NCBI GenBank assembly: GCA_963576725.1
Contig: OY755241.1
Span: 56,420,484 to 56,484,483 of the forward strand
Reading direction: 5' to 3'
DNA: 64,000 nt
Origin: Azorinus chamasolen
Lineage: Eukaryota; Mollusca; Bivalvia; Cardiida; Solecurtidae
Part shown: positions 29,724-39,328 of the stretch, piece by piece
Layout: each line of letters begins with the position of its first letter
Position numbering within the stretch: position 1 is the stretch's first letter
The notes under the pieces: generated by a model
What the model was told of the DNA's origin: nothing
What the model saw: only the letters and a program-made list of their open reading frames with translations
Database searches by the model: none
Program-made: the position numbers and the translations under genes

Positions 29724-29975
29724 CCCCTTTACCCTATGACTATTCATTTGAGAAATAATGACATGTATATTATATATCATGTATGTTATATTAGATTCTT
29801 TTTTATAATGGCACATTGATGCAGGAGTGTTTCACCATGGTAGAAACTGTAGAATCTTATCTGTATTAATTTATAAGCAAAAACAAAGCAGACCCTGATC
29901 AGACGGCTCCTAGAGGAGCCGTCTGATTTGGGTCTACTGTGTTTGAAAAGGTGTAGAAAGATGTATTTAAGGAGT
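29724..29975 (-). mobile_element. family H MITE
   Basis: CCTTTACCCTATGACTATTC start and body ATGGTAGAAACTGTAGAATC. The core CAGACCCTGATCAGACGGCT / AGCCGTCTGATTTGGGTCTA has centre GGCTCCTAGAGGAGCC. The TTAA end is lost at GGAGTAATG. Confidence 0.8.
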
Positions 29976-29984
29976 AATGTCTGT

Positions 29985-30245
29985 CATGTGGTTCTGGGGC
30001 TTGCCTGAGTGGCACAAGAATTAGGACCACTGCTCACCCTTAGCATGATGGTAAGAGGCGACTAATAAGGGTTTAACGTAAACTGGAGTTCCTGAATCTC
30101 TGATTCCCCAGAAGGTTTCTCGATCCATATCCCATATTTTTAATCTCGATGTAAATGAGATGTGGATCTGGCAACTTTTCTTCTGTCTCGGCGCCGTATA
30201 ACCTTTAAATGTTGCGGTGCGTAAAACCCCAATTCAATCATTCAA
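29985..30245 (+). mobile_element. SINE-like element, nearly full length
   Basis: The head GGGGCTTGCCTGAGTGGCAC with GGTAAGAGGCGACTAATAAG is followed by a middle TCCATATCCCATATTTTTAA, TCTCGATGTAAATGAGATG. The tail is GTAAAACCCCAATTCAATCA. The AAGAGGCGACTAA motif and CAAT tail are of a type frequent in mollusc genomes. Partial copies are at 15478 and 21175. Confidence 0.65.
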
Positions 30246-30391
30246 TAGTGGTTGCTTTAGAGGAGCTCTTACATGCATTATAGATAGCCTCTAGATTTTC
30301 TGTTTTGAATGTTGCATTTGAGATGGGAGAAAACCTCGCCAAACCAAACAAAACCTCGTAAAGAAGAATTAAGTAAAAGTCTGCTTAATCC

Positions 30392-30605
30392 TCTACTGGG
30401 ACACATTTTCCATGCCAGAAAACCCAGGTCTGATGGCTCCTATAGAGCAGGGTCTGCTATGTTTTACCTACAGATCTGATTCTACAATTTCTGCCATTAT
30501 CAAAAAAAATCCTATGTAATATTTTCGATCTCCCTTATAAAAAAAATCAGCTCATCATCGTGTGATTATTTCTTACATGAATATCCATCAGATAAAGGAT
30601 GGAAG
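30392..30605 (+). mobile_element. family H MITE, degraded
   Basis: TTAATCCTCTACTGGGACAC start and GATCTGATTCTACAATTTCT body. The core is reduced to CAGGTCTGATGGCTCCTATA ... GCAGGGTCTGCTATG. Confidence 0.65.
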
Positions 30606-30691
30606 CCAAGAATGATATAATAATGATAATATAACATCATGAATACTAATTAGATGATTTTTCCCATGGCAGAAACTTTTAGAATATTATT

Positions 30692-30886
30692 AACAGTAAA
30701 AACCTCTCTAAAAAGGCCAATAAATTGTGTTAATTAGTTGGTATTTAGGGCAGGTGGTTGCTTAAAGCAAGGTGAATGTAAAACAGAACGCTCCTATAGG
30801 AGCGTTCTGTTTTACGTTCACATTGCTTTAAGCAGCACAACATAACTGATGTAATTAAGTGGCCGCTATAGAGAGGTTTTACTGTA
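30692..30886. mobile_element. family E MITE nested in an H element
   Basis: AACAGTAAAAACCTCTCTAA and TATAGAGAGGTTTTACTGTA ends, palindrome GTAAAACAGAACGCTCCTAT. Host H sequence (CCATGGCAGAAACTTTTAGA) is on its left and TTCATAAATAAATATAATTC on its right. Confidence 0.85.
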
Positions 30887-30895
30887 TTCATAAAT

Positions 30896-31004
30896 AAATA
30901 TAATTCATGGCCAAACCACTCTGTGTACATACACCATTATAAAATTCAGATAATTTCATCATTTCTTCTATGTACACAGAGTGGTTTGGCCATGAATTAT
31001 ATTT
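30896..31004. repeat. perfect 35-bp inverted repeat with 39-bp spacer
   Basis: The arm 30896-30930 (starting AAATATAATTCATGGCCAAA) is exactly complementary to 30970-31004. The spacer is H body (CACCATTATAAAATTCAGAT). The perfect match implies a recent inversion or template-switch event. Confidence 0.92.
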
Positions 31005-31137
31005 ATATAACTCCATAACCAAACAGTGGATCCTGTTCAGACGGCTCCAACAGAATCTACTAATCTGGATCTACTTTGTTTGCAAATGTGCCAAAATGCA
31101 CATCAGTTGGGTAAAGGGTTAAGCTTCATACTGCTAC

Positions 31138-31331
31138 TACAGTAGAGCCCCTCTAATGCGACCACTTAATGAATAAACATGAGTGTCTTTATAAGCAGGT
31201 GCCTTCTTAATGCAGGACAAAAGTAATGCAGAAATTCTGCATTACTTTTGGTCTGCATTAAGCTACCACCTGCATCTTGCACCCAGAATTATACTTGTTT
31301 TAGGTGGTCGTAATAGCGGGGGTTTTCTGTA
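31138..31331. mobile_element. family D MITE
   Basis: TACAGTAGAGCCCCTCTAAT and AGCGGGGGTTTTCTGTA ends. Arms CTTAATGCAGGACAAAAGTA and TGCATTACTTTTGGTCTGCA remain. The GCTCC centre is deleted. Confidence 0.88.
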
Positions 31332-31394
31332 CCGGTTTATTGTTACAGTAAAACCTGTATATGTTAAAAATAATAAAATATGTATTAAACAGTA

Positions 31395-31605
31395 CTGAAA
31401 TAATGTATCTGTTCTTTGTTCATTTCAAATTTCAATACCTACTAAATAGTCATGAACAAAATAGTTATAATGAAATATGGAAACAATGAAATAAAATTGT
31501 AGCCATTTTAAAAAGTAAACAATCAGATCTGTCAAATTCCATTTGCAAACAGAGCAGACCCTGATCAGACGGTTCCTCTATGAGATCTGGGTCTACTGTG
31601 TTTGT
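31395..31605 (-). mobile_element. family A MITE
   Basis: CTGTTCTTTGTTCATTTCAA start and the AATAGTTATAATGAAATATG body. The core has lost the GAGCCGT of its right arm. The AAAGGGTTAA end is missing. Confidence 0.75.
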
Positions 31606-31611
31606 GTTTAA

Positions 31612-31790
31612 AATGGTGCCAGGTTGAATTATTCAGTTTTACAAACTACTGGAGAGGGGTTAAATCAGTGTCATCACTATATACTTATAATTTGAAGTTA
31701 ACAAAATGGTGCCAGGTTGAATTATTCAGTTTTACAAACTGCTGGAGAGGGGAGATTAGGTGTCAGAGGGTAAACATCCTGGATCTGACA
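31612..31790. repeat. direct repeat, two copies about 93 bp apart
   Basis: AAAATGGTGCCAGGTTGAAT, TATTCAGTTTTACAAACT(A/G)C and TGGAGAGGGG occur at 31612 and 31705. Confidence 0.85.
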
Positions 31791-31913
31791 AACAGTGGTT
31801 GATATAGATCCAAACTGTTTGCAACAGAAATAAGTTCGCCCTTAAAGGTTAAAGTTTGTAATGTTACACTTTACAAATAAACTCCTTTATTTCTTCACCA
31901 GACCCTATCTGTT

Positions 31914-32118
31914 TACAGTAAAACCTCTCTATAACGGCCACTAAAATACATAAAAAATTCTGTTAAAGGCACGTGGCTGCTTAAAGCAAGGTGAAAATAA
32001 AACAGAACGCTCCTATAGGAGCGTTCTGTTTTACTTTCGCATTGCTTTATGGTCCCACCTGCCCCAAATACCAACTAATTAACGCAATTAGTGGCCGTTA
32101 TAGAGAGGTTTTACTGTA
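31914..32118. mobile_element. family E MITE inserted in a family I element
   Basis: TACAGTAAAACCTCTCTATA and TAGAGAGGTTTTACTGTA ends, palindrome AAAACAGAACGCTCCTATAG. Its left neighbour CTTCACCAGACCCTATCTG is half of an I element. Confidence 0.88.
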
Positions 32119-32339
32119 CTTATAATATAATATGATATAATATAATATTGATATGATTCTACAGTTTCTGTCATTGAAAAAAAAAGTGTTAATATGCTAT
32201 TTTAAAAATTAATATAATTAATATTCATGTCATTTAACGTCTGGTTTAGAGTGTTTACTGTATAATAATAATAATATACGCCACATTTACATAAATCACA
32301 TTACCTAACACGTAATGCTTAGCTCAAATGATTTAAAAC
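32119..32339. other. AT-rich H-like scrap
   Basis: The (TAA/TAT)n run and GATTCTACAGTTTCTGTCAT are H body. Nothing else is recognised. Confidence 0.4.
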
Positions 32340-32504
32340 TACAGTAAAACCTCTCTATAATGACCACTAAATTTCATCAAGTATTTTGTGTTAAATGCAG
32401 GTGGATGCGTTCTGTTTTACTTTCACCTTGCTTTAAGCTGCCGCCTGCCCTAAATACCAGCTAATTGACACAATTTAGTGGCCGTTATAGAGAGGTTTTT
32501 CTGT
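32340..32504. mobile_element. family E MITE, left inner arm deleted
   Basis: ACAGTAAAACCTCTCTATAA and TATAGAGAGGTTTTTCTGTA ends. Only GCGTTCTGTTTTACTTTCAC of the palindrome remains. Confidence 0.85.
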
Positions 32505-32765
32505 ACCTCCATTGTGTTGTTAATTACACAGCAGGTGATTCGAATATTTTTTGAAGAAATTATCCCTGAGAGCATCTGATTTATTATTTAGGGCAATACA
32601 CCACAAAATTCGTCTTGGTCGAACTTGATCTTTGTGGCTCGTCTGTTATGAATTTTATTTGCTTGAACTCAATTTTTAAGAAAGAGGTTTGCTTGAACAC
32701 GCGTTTATTGATTTGCCAACTAGGGAAAAAAGGAATTAAATGTATAGATGATGTATTATACACGT

Positions 32766-33007
32766 TTAACACTTTCCCTGATATAAACGTGGTTTCACGC
32801 ATTTGCAAACAGAGTAGACCCAGATTAGACGGCTCCTATAGGAGCCGTCTGATCAGGGTCTGCTCTGTTTGCTAACACATATTTATTTCTTTACTTTCTA
32901 AAATGGGTACAATGTTCCATCTTCCATATTCCGTTATAACTATTTTGTCTATGGACATTCAGTTGCTATTGAAATTTGTAATAAACATAGAACAAGGAAA
33001 GGGTTAA
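32766..33007 (+). mobile_element. family A MITE, complete
   Basis: TTAACACTTTCCCTGATATA start and AACAAGGAAAGGGTTAA end. The 68-bp core has the usual A-A mismatch at core position 18 against 51. Confidence 0.9.
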
Positions 33008-33215
33008 CCGGCTTTACTCCTTAAATACGGAAACAGAGTAGACACAGATCAGGGTCTGCTCTATTTGCTTATGATATAATACAGATATGATTCAACAGTT
33101 TCTGTCTTGGCTTAAAATCCACGTATCCATGTCCAAATACATGTAAATCTAATTAACATTAATGACATCGTCATTTCTCACATGAATATTCATGGCGGAA
33201 AGGGATAGTCTTGTC
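33008..33215 (+). mobile_element. family H MITE, core centre deleted
   Basis: TTTACTCCTTAAATACGG, then GAGTAGACACAGATCAGGGT and CTGCTCTATTTGC joined without the centre, then CATGAATATTCATGGCGGAA. Confidence 0.7.
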
Positions 33216-33303
33216 GCTTAAACCTTTCCCTGTTTCATATTCATGTAAGGAATAATACTATGCATACTTATTAGCTGCTGATCTTTATATAAAAAATCAT
33301 AGA

Positions 33304-33513
33304 TACAGTAAAACCCCTCTAATGCGACCACTTAATTAATAAACACGGGCGTCTTTATAAGCAGGTGATTGCTTAATGCAGGACAAAGGTAATACAGAAA
33401 TCACCTCTAGGAGGTTTTTTGCATTACTTTTATCCTGCATTAAGCTACCACCTGCCTCTGCCATCCATAATTATGCCCCCTTTTTCTGTTTGCATTGGAT
33501 GGGTTTTACTGTA
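33304..33513. mobile_element. family D MITE
   Basis: TACAGTAAAACCCCTCTAAT and GATGGGTTTTACTGTA ends. The centre has mutated to ATCACCTCTAGGAGGTTTTT. Confidence 0.88.
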
Positions 33514-33626
33514 CACATTTATGATGTTGTTATATGTGTGTTTGGGTATAGGAAACTATTGTAGAATCAGATCTATTATAACTGCATAAACAAACAGAGC
33601 ATACCCTGATCAGAAGGGTTATTTTA

Positions 33627-33860
33627 ACCCATTACCTGTTCAATATTCATGTAGGATATAATGACGTCATGAATATTTATTAGCTGAATTTTCATAATGT
33701 AAAATTTTTCAAGGGAATTTTTCGGCTCTGACAAAAACTGTTGATCATATCTATACGATGTCATAAGCAAACAGAGCAGACTCTGATCAGACGGTTCCTA
33801 TATGGACCATCTGATAAGGGTCTACTCTGTTTACAAATGCGTGAAAAGGACTTTAAAACG
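33627..33860 (-). mobile_element. family H MITE
   Basis: TTAACCCATTACCTGTTCAA start, body TAATGACGTCATGAATATTT, core CAGACTCTGATCAGACGGTT. The far terminal part is lost at GTGAAAAGGA. Confidence 0.75.
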
Positions 33861-33919
33861 TCGCCCCGTACTTCATTCTCAGTGTCTGGTCCTTCGAGAT
33901 CATGAATTTCAGTACTTTT

Positions 33920-34030
33920 TGTTCTGAAAATTAAATACCGCTTAAGCCGGTACTAGAGGGCTTGAGCAGTGTTGCACGTTCAATTACTGCCCATGAACAG
34001 ACTTAATAAAACCGAGTCTGCTATTTTCAG
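33920..34030. repeat. dispersed unit shared with 49210-49320
   Basis: CTTAAGCCGGTACTAGAGGG, GTTGCACGTTCAATTACTGC and ACAGACTTAATAAAACCGAG recur at 49210-49320 with scattered differences. Both copies end near TCTGC.GTTTTC. Type unknown. Confidence 0.7.
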
Positions 34031-34457
34031 GTCGCATTTAGCATTATAAGGGTAATATAGATATATATGATTGTGTTTTACGTGTGCAAATACTATTTTA
34101 GATCTATATACAGTAAAAACTCTGTATAACGACCACTGAATTAGGTTAATTAGCTGGTATTTAGAGCAGGTGGCTACTTAAAGCAAGGTGAAAGTAAAAC
34201 GGAGCGTTAGATGTTTTACTTTCAACTTGCTTTAAGCAGCCACCTGCCTTTAACACAGCTCTTTTTAAACATGTATTACAAACAAACTATTTATTTACGT
34301 CTTCAAGCATAAAAAATCTACGCCCCCCCCCCCCCCCCCCCCAAAAAAAAAAAAAATATTTTTTTTTTAATTTTTTTTATACCCCCCCCCCCCTAATCTG
34401 AAATCCTGGATCCGCACCTGGTGTGGGTATTACCCTTATAACGCTAAATGCGACCTG
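34030..34457. repeat. inverted repeat flanking an E fragment and an element Q copy
   Basis: CAGGTCGCATTTAGC..TATAAGGGTAA at 34030-34052 has its near-exact complement at 34430-34457. The interior holds half of an E element (34108-34250) and the Q element. Confidence 0.65.
34258..34427 (-). mobile_element. element Q (CAGGTGCGGATCC end) with homopolymer runs
   Basis: It ends GGATCCGCACCTG at 34427. On its complement it matches the first half of 63379-63661, including a G run, GCGTAGA.TTTTATG and TTTGTAATACATGTT. C, A and T runs at 34323-34392 are expanded and may be assembly-uncertain. Confidence 0.65.
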
Positions 34458-34605
34458 ATTGGCCGACTGACGTTTGTAAACAGTCTGGATCCAGACCAGT
34501 CGCCGAGTAACTGTGCGTCTCAATGGGATGCAAGCTATTTGACACTTGATCAATAGTTTCTCAAAAGCTTGAACGTAAAATTTATAATTAACACATCGGA
34601 ATTTA
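34437..34605. mobile_element. family G remnant
   Basis: GTAAACAGTCTGGATCCAGA ... GCGTCTCAATGGGATGCAAG, then the G body phrase TTTCTCAAAAGCTTGAA. Confidence 0.6.
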
Positions 34606-34612
34606 ACCATTT

Positions 34613-34838
34613 CCTTCATATAAATGCGTTTTCGCACATTTGCTAACAGAGTAGACCCATATTAGATGGCTTCTATAGGGTCTGCTCTGTTTGCCAAGGG
34701 AATTTTCTTTAGTTTCTAAACTGACTACAACGTTCCACCTTCCATATTTCATTATGTATACCTATTTTGTGATTTTTGTCCATAACTATTTAGTAGGTAT
34801 TGAAATTTAGACTAAAAATAGAACAGGGGAAGGTTTAA
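34613..34838 (+). mobile_element. family A MITE, core shortened
   Basis: TTAACCATTTCCTTCATATA start and AACAGGGGAAGGTTTAA end. The core runs from GACCCATATTAGATGGCTTC directly to TATAGGGTCTGCTC. Confidence 0.88.
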
Positions 34839-35085
34839 CCCTTTCCCTCACGCAAACGTGTTTTCACGCATTTGCAAACAGAGAAGATCCAGATCAGACG
34901 GCTCCTAGAGGAGCCGTCTGATCAGGGTCTGCTCTGTTTGCTAGTAGAATTTGAAAGATCTATTGTTTACTTTCTAAAATGGCTACAAGGTTCAACATTC
35001 CATATTTCGCTATATAACTGTTTTGTCCATGAATATTTAGTAGGTATTGATATTTGAAATAAACATAGAACAGGGGAAGGTTTAA
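34835..35085 (+). mobile_element. family A MITE abutting the previous one
   Basis: It shares TTAA 34835-34838 with its neighbour and has the same unusual end AACAGGGGAAGGTTTAA. The 68-bp core (about 34874-34941) is intact. The common end variant suggests that the pair arose by local duplication or by re-insertion into the end TTAA. Confidence 0.9.
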
Positions 35086-35189
35086 GCAGACGTTTGTGTG
35101 TCAGCATGATAAGAGTTCAAGTAAGCACATCTAAAAGAATGAAACAAGAATACATGACATATCTACTTATCTCTATCGAGTAACACTGT

Positions 35190-35370
35190 TATAGGAGCCG
35201 TCTTATCAGGGTCTGCTCTGTTTGCTTATGACATACTATCGATCAGAGTGTTCAGGTTTTGTCAGAGCAACCATTCCATTGAACATTTCACGTTTTAAAA
35301 AGTTCAGTTGATAAATATAATAATGTCCATTTTTTCTTATATGAATATTGAACAGGGAAAGGGTAAATGC
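35190..35370 (+). mobile_element. family H remnant
   Basis: TATAGGAGCCGTCTTATCAG half core, GTTTGCTTATGACATACTAT body, TGAACAGGGAAAGGGTAAA end. Confidence 0.7.
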
Positions 35371-35379
35371 GTATATAGG

Positions 35380-35590
35380 AGCTTTCCGTATTGCATTCGT
35401 CATGCATTAAGCTACCAATAGCTGCATTAAACTGCCATATCTGCATTAAGCTGCCAATAGCTGCATTAAGCTACCAATAGCTGCATTAAGCTGCCAAAAT
35501 CTACATTAAGCTACATGTACCAATAGCCGCATTAAGCTGCCAATAGCTGCATTAAGCTACCAATAGCTGCATTAAGCTGCCAAATATTTG
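35380..35590. repeat. minisatellite, 20-bp unit, about 9 copies, grown inside a D element
   Basis: The unit AGCTGCATTAAGCTACCAAT comes from the D arm (CTGCATTAAGCTACCA). The left neighbour AGGAGCTTTCCGTATTGCAT and right neighbour TTTGACCGCTGTAGAGAATA look like the remaining D/E sequence. Confidence 0.85.
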
Positions 35591-35874
35591 ACCGCTGTAG
35601 AGAATAGTTATTGTACTCGTCAGCTTTACTGGCTTGTGTGAATTGTATTGATAAACGCCGGTTGTTATTAAATTTCTAGAAGATGCTTAGGCCTAAGGCT
35701 TTTCCTACGCCTAATGTTGAGGATATTTGGCCCAAATTTACAAAAAGAGATCAAAAGAAATCTCACAAATGATTAACTCGCAAATGCGAACATTAAATCA
35801 GGGTTTTGGGATGAAGTATTAAATGTTGTTCATAACAAATCCGATCAGTTGCTAGTCGTATTATTATACAGTAA

Positions 35875-36040
35875 TCCAGATAAGACGCGTAAATTAAAAC
35901 ATTTTTCAGAAACAAATCTTTACTTCTCCACCAAACTCTGTGATGTGGCAACTCTTTAGAATCGTCTCGATGAGACGATCTAAAGAGGGGTCACAACAAA
36001 GGATTTGGTGGAGAAATGACGATTTTAGTATTTGAGTACG
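35875..36040. mobile_element. family I foldback
   Basis: CCAGATAAGACGCGTAAATT flank and arms CACCAAACTCTGTGATGTGG / GGTCACAACAAAGGATTTGG, with the centre GTCTCGATGAGAC. Confidence 0.85.
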
Positions 36041-36169
36041 CAACTTAATCTGTAACTAGATGCTATAGAAGACAGCGGAACAGAGACTCGTGTTAGTTAC
36101 ACGACATATCAAGCTGCACATTATATTGTGCTGAAAATTGTAATTATCATGTTCTTTACTCTGTAGATG

Positions 36170-36350
36170 AATCATTTACCGCCCCTGTAAACAGAGTAAA
36201 CCATGATTAGACGGATGATGTCTGATCAGGGTCTGCCCTGTTTGCTTATGGAATTTTATATATCTTATTCCATAGTTTATTACTAGGGTCCAAATCTTTC
36301 TTGTTCATATGTTAATATAGACATTGAATTACTTACCCCTTAACTACAAA
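36170..36350 (+). mobile_element. family H remnant
   Basis: TGTAAACAGAGTAAACCATG half core and GGGTCTGCCCTGTTTGCTTA, then AT-rich H body. The terminal part is not seen. Confidence 0.55.
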
Positions 36351-36411
36351 CAGTAGTACGTTCATCATAAAGCCAGTAAGGCGGGTATCATAGTCAGTAA
36401 TAGTCTCTCCC

Positions 36412-36412
<1 letters not shown>

Positions 36413-36506
<94 letters not shown>
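36413..36506. repeat. (CT)n microsatellite at the end of an E element
   Basis: About 90 bp of CT/TC with rare CCC and TAT. It ends CTCTCTAACGGCCACTAAAT, exactly where an E element would read CCTCTCTATAACGGCCAC. Confidence 0.92.
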
Positions 36507-36508
<2 letters not shown>

Positions 36509-36697
36509 ACGGCCACTAAATTACATCAAGTAGTTTGTGTTAAAGGCAGGTGGATGCTTAAAGCAAGGTGAAAGTAAAACAGAACGCTCCTTTAGGAGCG
36601 TTCTGTTTTACTTTCACTTTGCTTTAAGCAGCCACCTGCCCTAAATACCAACTAATTAACACAACTTAGTGGCCGTTATAGACAGGTTTAACTGTAC
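36507..36697. mobile_element. family E MITE, left end replaced by (CT)n
   Basis: The palindrome around AACAGAACGCTCCTTTAGGA is nearly perfect. The right end is TTATAGACAGGTTTAACTGTA. Confidence 0.9.
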
Positions 36698-36699
36698 TT

Positions 36700-36947
36700 A
36701 TTTTGAACGACATGGAGTGTGCAGACCTTTTACCTTAGTGAATAGTAAGTCGTTTGTGTTTATAATGTCATTCTTTGTGTGTCCTGGCAGTATGTATATA
36801 AACATTCATTACAGTAGGTCTTCAGTAACTATACTAGACACCTTGAAAGTTATTTCAGTCTCATGAGACTTTTGGTAGTGAAGATATTTAGATAAAAAAG
36901 AACAAAATGAAATACTGCGTATTTTCTCAGAGATTTCGTGATAAGAT
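36700..36947. other. unique AT-rich stretch
   Basis: No repeat family and no exon recognised. The 65-aa frame at 36669-36866 begins in the MITE and has no domain. Confidence 0.4.
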
Positions 36948-37174
36948 TTAACCGTTTCCTCCATAAATACGCATTTCTACGCCTCTGTAGTTGTCACTTC
37001 TTGAAACCATTGTGATAAATAGAGCATTTGTTCCATAGGAGCAAGTACTCTATTTATCACAATTGTTTCAATGCTACATAATTATAACATTTTCCTTTTC
37101 TCTAGTTTATGCTCCATTTGGGTGGATTCATTCAAAGAGGTTGGGTCTAAAATAGCCTATGGAGGAATGGGTTA
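36948..37174 (+). mobile_element. family C MITE
   Basis: TTAACCGTTTCCTCCATAAA start and TGGAGGAATGGGTTA end. The core AGCATTTGTTCCATAGGAGC has lost two central bases. Confidence 0.88.
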
Positions 37175-37413
37175 TTTTTTTCCATTTGCAATTGTATAGC
37201 TTGAAATGGCATCCATGATACTGAAATGTTAATTATATGTCTTTGGTAAGGAAAATGTTAAACTTGCGGCGAATTTTCTCAGAGTGTTCTTGATATGATT
37301 TTATGTTTTCTCTTTTTATTCCCCTCTACATCTTGAAACGACTTTAAGGAGCCTAGCTGAATCCAAATGCACTGTACGCACCATGCCTAAAGGGGACCGA
37401 GTGCATGTTCACC

Positions 37414-37555
37414 AGAGAAATTTAGAATTGTGTAGTTTTGAAACCATTTCGATAAATAGAGCATTTGCTCATATAGGAGAAAATGTTCTATTTATCACAA
37501 TGGTTTCAAAAGGTGACTTTTACAGAGGCACCATAAAGTGTCAATATGAGGCCAC
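37414..37555 (-). mobile_element. family C MITE, truncated
   Basis: AATTTAGAATTGTGTAGTTT, core AGCATTTGCTCATATAGGAG, then GTGACTTTTACAGAGGCACC. Both TTAA ends are missing. The element at 57287 is truncated at the same AAATTTAGAATTG point. Confidence 0.75.
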
Positions 37556-37659
37556 CTTTCAGACTAATGTTGCGTACGTATGTAAGTGCGTACTGCTAGC
37601 TACGCCTCTGACTTCCATGATAATGTAAAGCCCTTTGTATGCTTTTGATAACGAAATTA

Positions 37660-37873
37660 TTAACCTTTAGCCTGCTGTCTGCGGATCCATGACTCCATTT
37701 GCAATCAGTTTGAATCCAGATAAGACGCAGATCAACTCGGTGTCTCATCAGGATCCAAACTGTTTGACACCCTGATTTCAGTTTGGTAGACACAATGATT
37801 ATAGCTTGAATTTTGAAAATTTACAGGGTGAGAATTTGTGTAAATATGATTTGATCAGCAGGCTTAAGATTAA
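37660..37873 (+). mobile_element. family G element with TTAA at both edges
   Basis: TTAACCTTTAGCCTGCTGTC start and CAGCAGGCTTAAGATTAA end. The core CAGTTTGAATCCAGATAAGA / TCTCATCAGGATCCAAACTG carries the position-specific mismatch described in the findings. Confidence 0.85.
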
Positions 37874-38046
37874 ATGGTACAGCTGTTACTCTCTGGTCGA
37901 AACATGTACGAGCAATTAAATCATTCACCTACTAAATATTTATGGAAATATTCAAAGCATCATGAATATTCATTTATTGAATTTGTATCGTGGAATATGA
38001 ACATGGGGACGTATGGTTAATCCAGGAAAATATACAATCACACCTT

Positions 38047-38130
38047 ATTTGCCATAAGCAAACAGAGTTGACCCAGATCAGACGGCTCCTACAGGAGCCG
38101 TCTGATCTGGGTCTACCCTGTTTGCAAAAT
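38047..38130 (-). mobile_element. family A hairpin, exact core
   Basis: GCAAACAGAGTTGACCCAGA to TCTGGGTCTACCCTGTTTGC around GGCTCCTACAGGAGCC. Here the usual A-A or T-T mismatch is absent, so the stem pairs almost completely. Confidence 0.8.
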
Positions 38131-38365
38131 CATGAATAAAAGGTTTCTTCCAGACAGAGTGTCAAACGAGAAAAAGTATTTAATGGTTCTTGCATTTTTC
38201 AAACTTTGTAGACACAAACCAGTCTCACGGTGATTGGTCAGGAAATACACTGTTTGGCAAGATGGAACACTTTTAACATGCTGAACAAGTGTGTTTACAC
38301 AAGTTTTCACCCACTACATTTTCAAAATACTGTAATCAGTTTGTCTCCCAAAAATGCAACCAGGG

Positions 38366-38405
38366 CGTCAAACAGTTTGGATCCTGATGAGACGCCGAAC
38401 TACCC
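38366..38405. mobile_element. family G half core
   Basis: GCGTCAAACAGTTTGGATCC TGATGAGACGCCGA, cut off by the CT-rich array. Confidence 0.6.
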
Positions 38406-38497
38406 CTATTCCCTCTGTATGTCCCACTCTCATTTCTCTCTCTCTCTATCTCTATATCTCTCTCTCTCTCTCCATTCCCTCTGTATGTCCCACTCTC

Positions 38498-38542
<45 letters not shown>

Positions 38543-38830
38543 CCCTCTGTATGTCCCATTCTCATTTCACTCTATATCTCTCTCCCCACTCTCTCTGTAT
38601 GTGTCACTCTCAATCCCTTTCTCTAATCTCACGTATCTCGCTGTCTTCTCTATGTATATCTCTTATCTCTCTCATTTTCTCATCCCATCTCTCTCTCTCT
38701 GTACATTTTTCTCTGTCCCGGTCTCTCATAACATCTGTATGCACTTTACTATCTCTCACTCGTTTTCTTTCTCATTAATACATCCTGTCCCTTTTTTTGT
38801 CTTATTCTTTCTTTCTTTCTCCCTTTCACT
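38403..38830. repeat. CT-rich minisatellite
   Basis: The unit CATTCCCTCTGTATGTCCCA, CTCTCATTTCTCTCTC(TC)n occurs about 4 times, then decays into irregular TCTC sequence. The 182-aa frame across it is low complexity (Ser/Leu) and not a gene. Confidence 0.88.
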
Positions 38831-39027
38831 AATGCAATGCGCTTCAAAGAGTGCAAATTGTTAGTATTTTGTCGTGACAAATATCGAATGTCTGTGCGAC
38901 ATGTTCATAACCTAGCAACTGTTCCTTTCATGTCGTCTGCAGACAAATATCGTCCGTTAAGTTCTCAATGCACATGTTTCTTCCAGACTTCGTATTCAAT
39001 ACAACAGAAAGCCTATATCAAACAGAC

Positions 39028-39126
39028 TCGGTGTCACCCGGCGTCACTCGGTGTCACTCGGTGTCACTCGGCGTCACTCGGTGTCACTCGGCGTCACTCG
39101 GCGTCACTCGGCGTCACTCGGCGTCG
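39028..39126. repeat. minisatellite, 10-bp unit, about 9-10 copies
   Basis: CACTCGG(C/T)GT repeated head to tail, CpG-bearing. Confidence 0.9.
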
Positions 39127-39328
39127 TATATGAATTAAAACTATTTGCAAATATCACAAATGAGCCCGTATTGCTGAAAGAGTCTACTTATGATGCGGAC
39201 TAATCTGGATTAGTAAATCACGACCTCCATTTTGTTGATTTCCCATCGGACACGCAACACCAAATAAAGCATTGCTAATAGCATACCATGATTACATATG
39301 AGAGAGAGAGAGAGCATGGTATATTATT

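Noticed and set aside
34323..34392. Long C, A and T homopolymers as a functional signal
   Set aside because: They fall inside element Q, whose other copy has a similar G tract. Expansion or sequencing error explains them best.
38230..38778. 182-codon frame rich in Ser and Leu
   Set aside because: It is CT-rich low-complexity sequence with all three frames open, starting in unrelated A/G element remnants.
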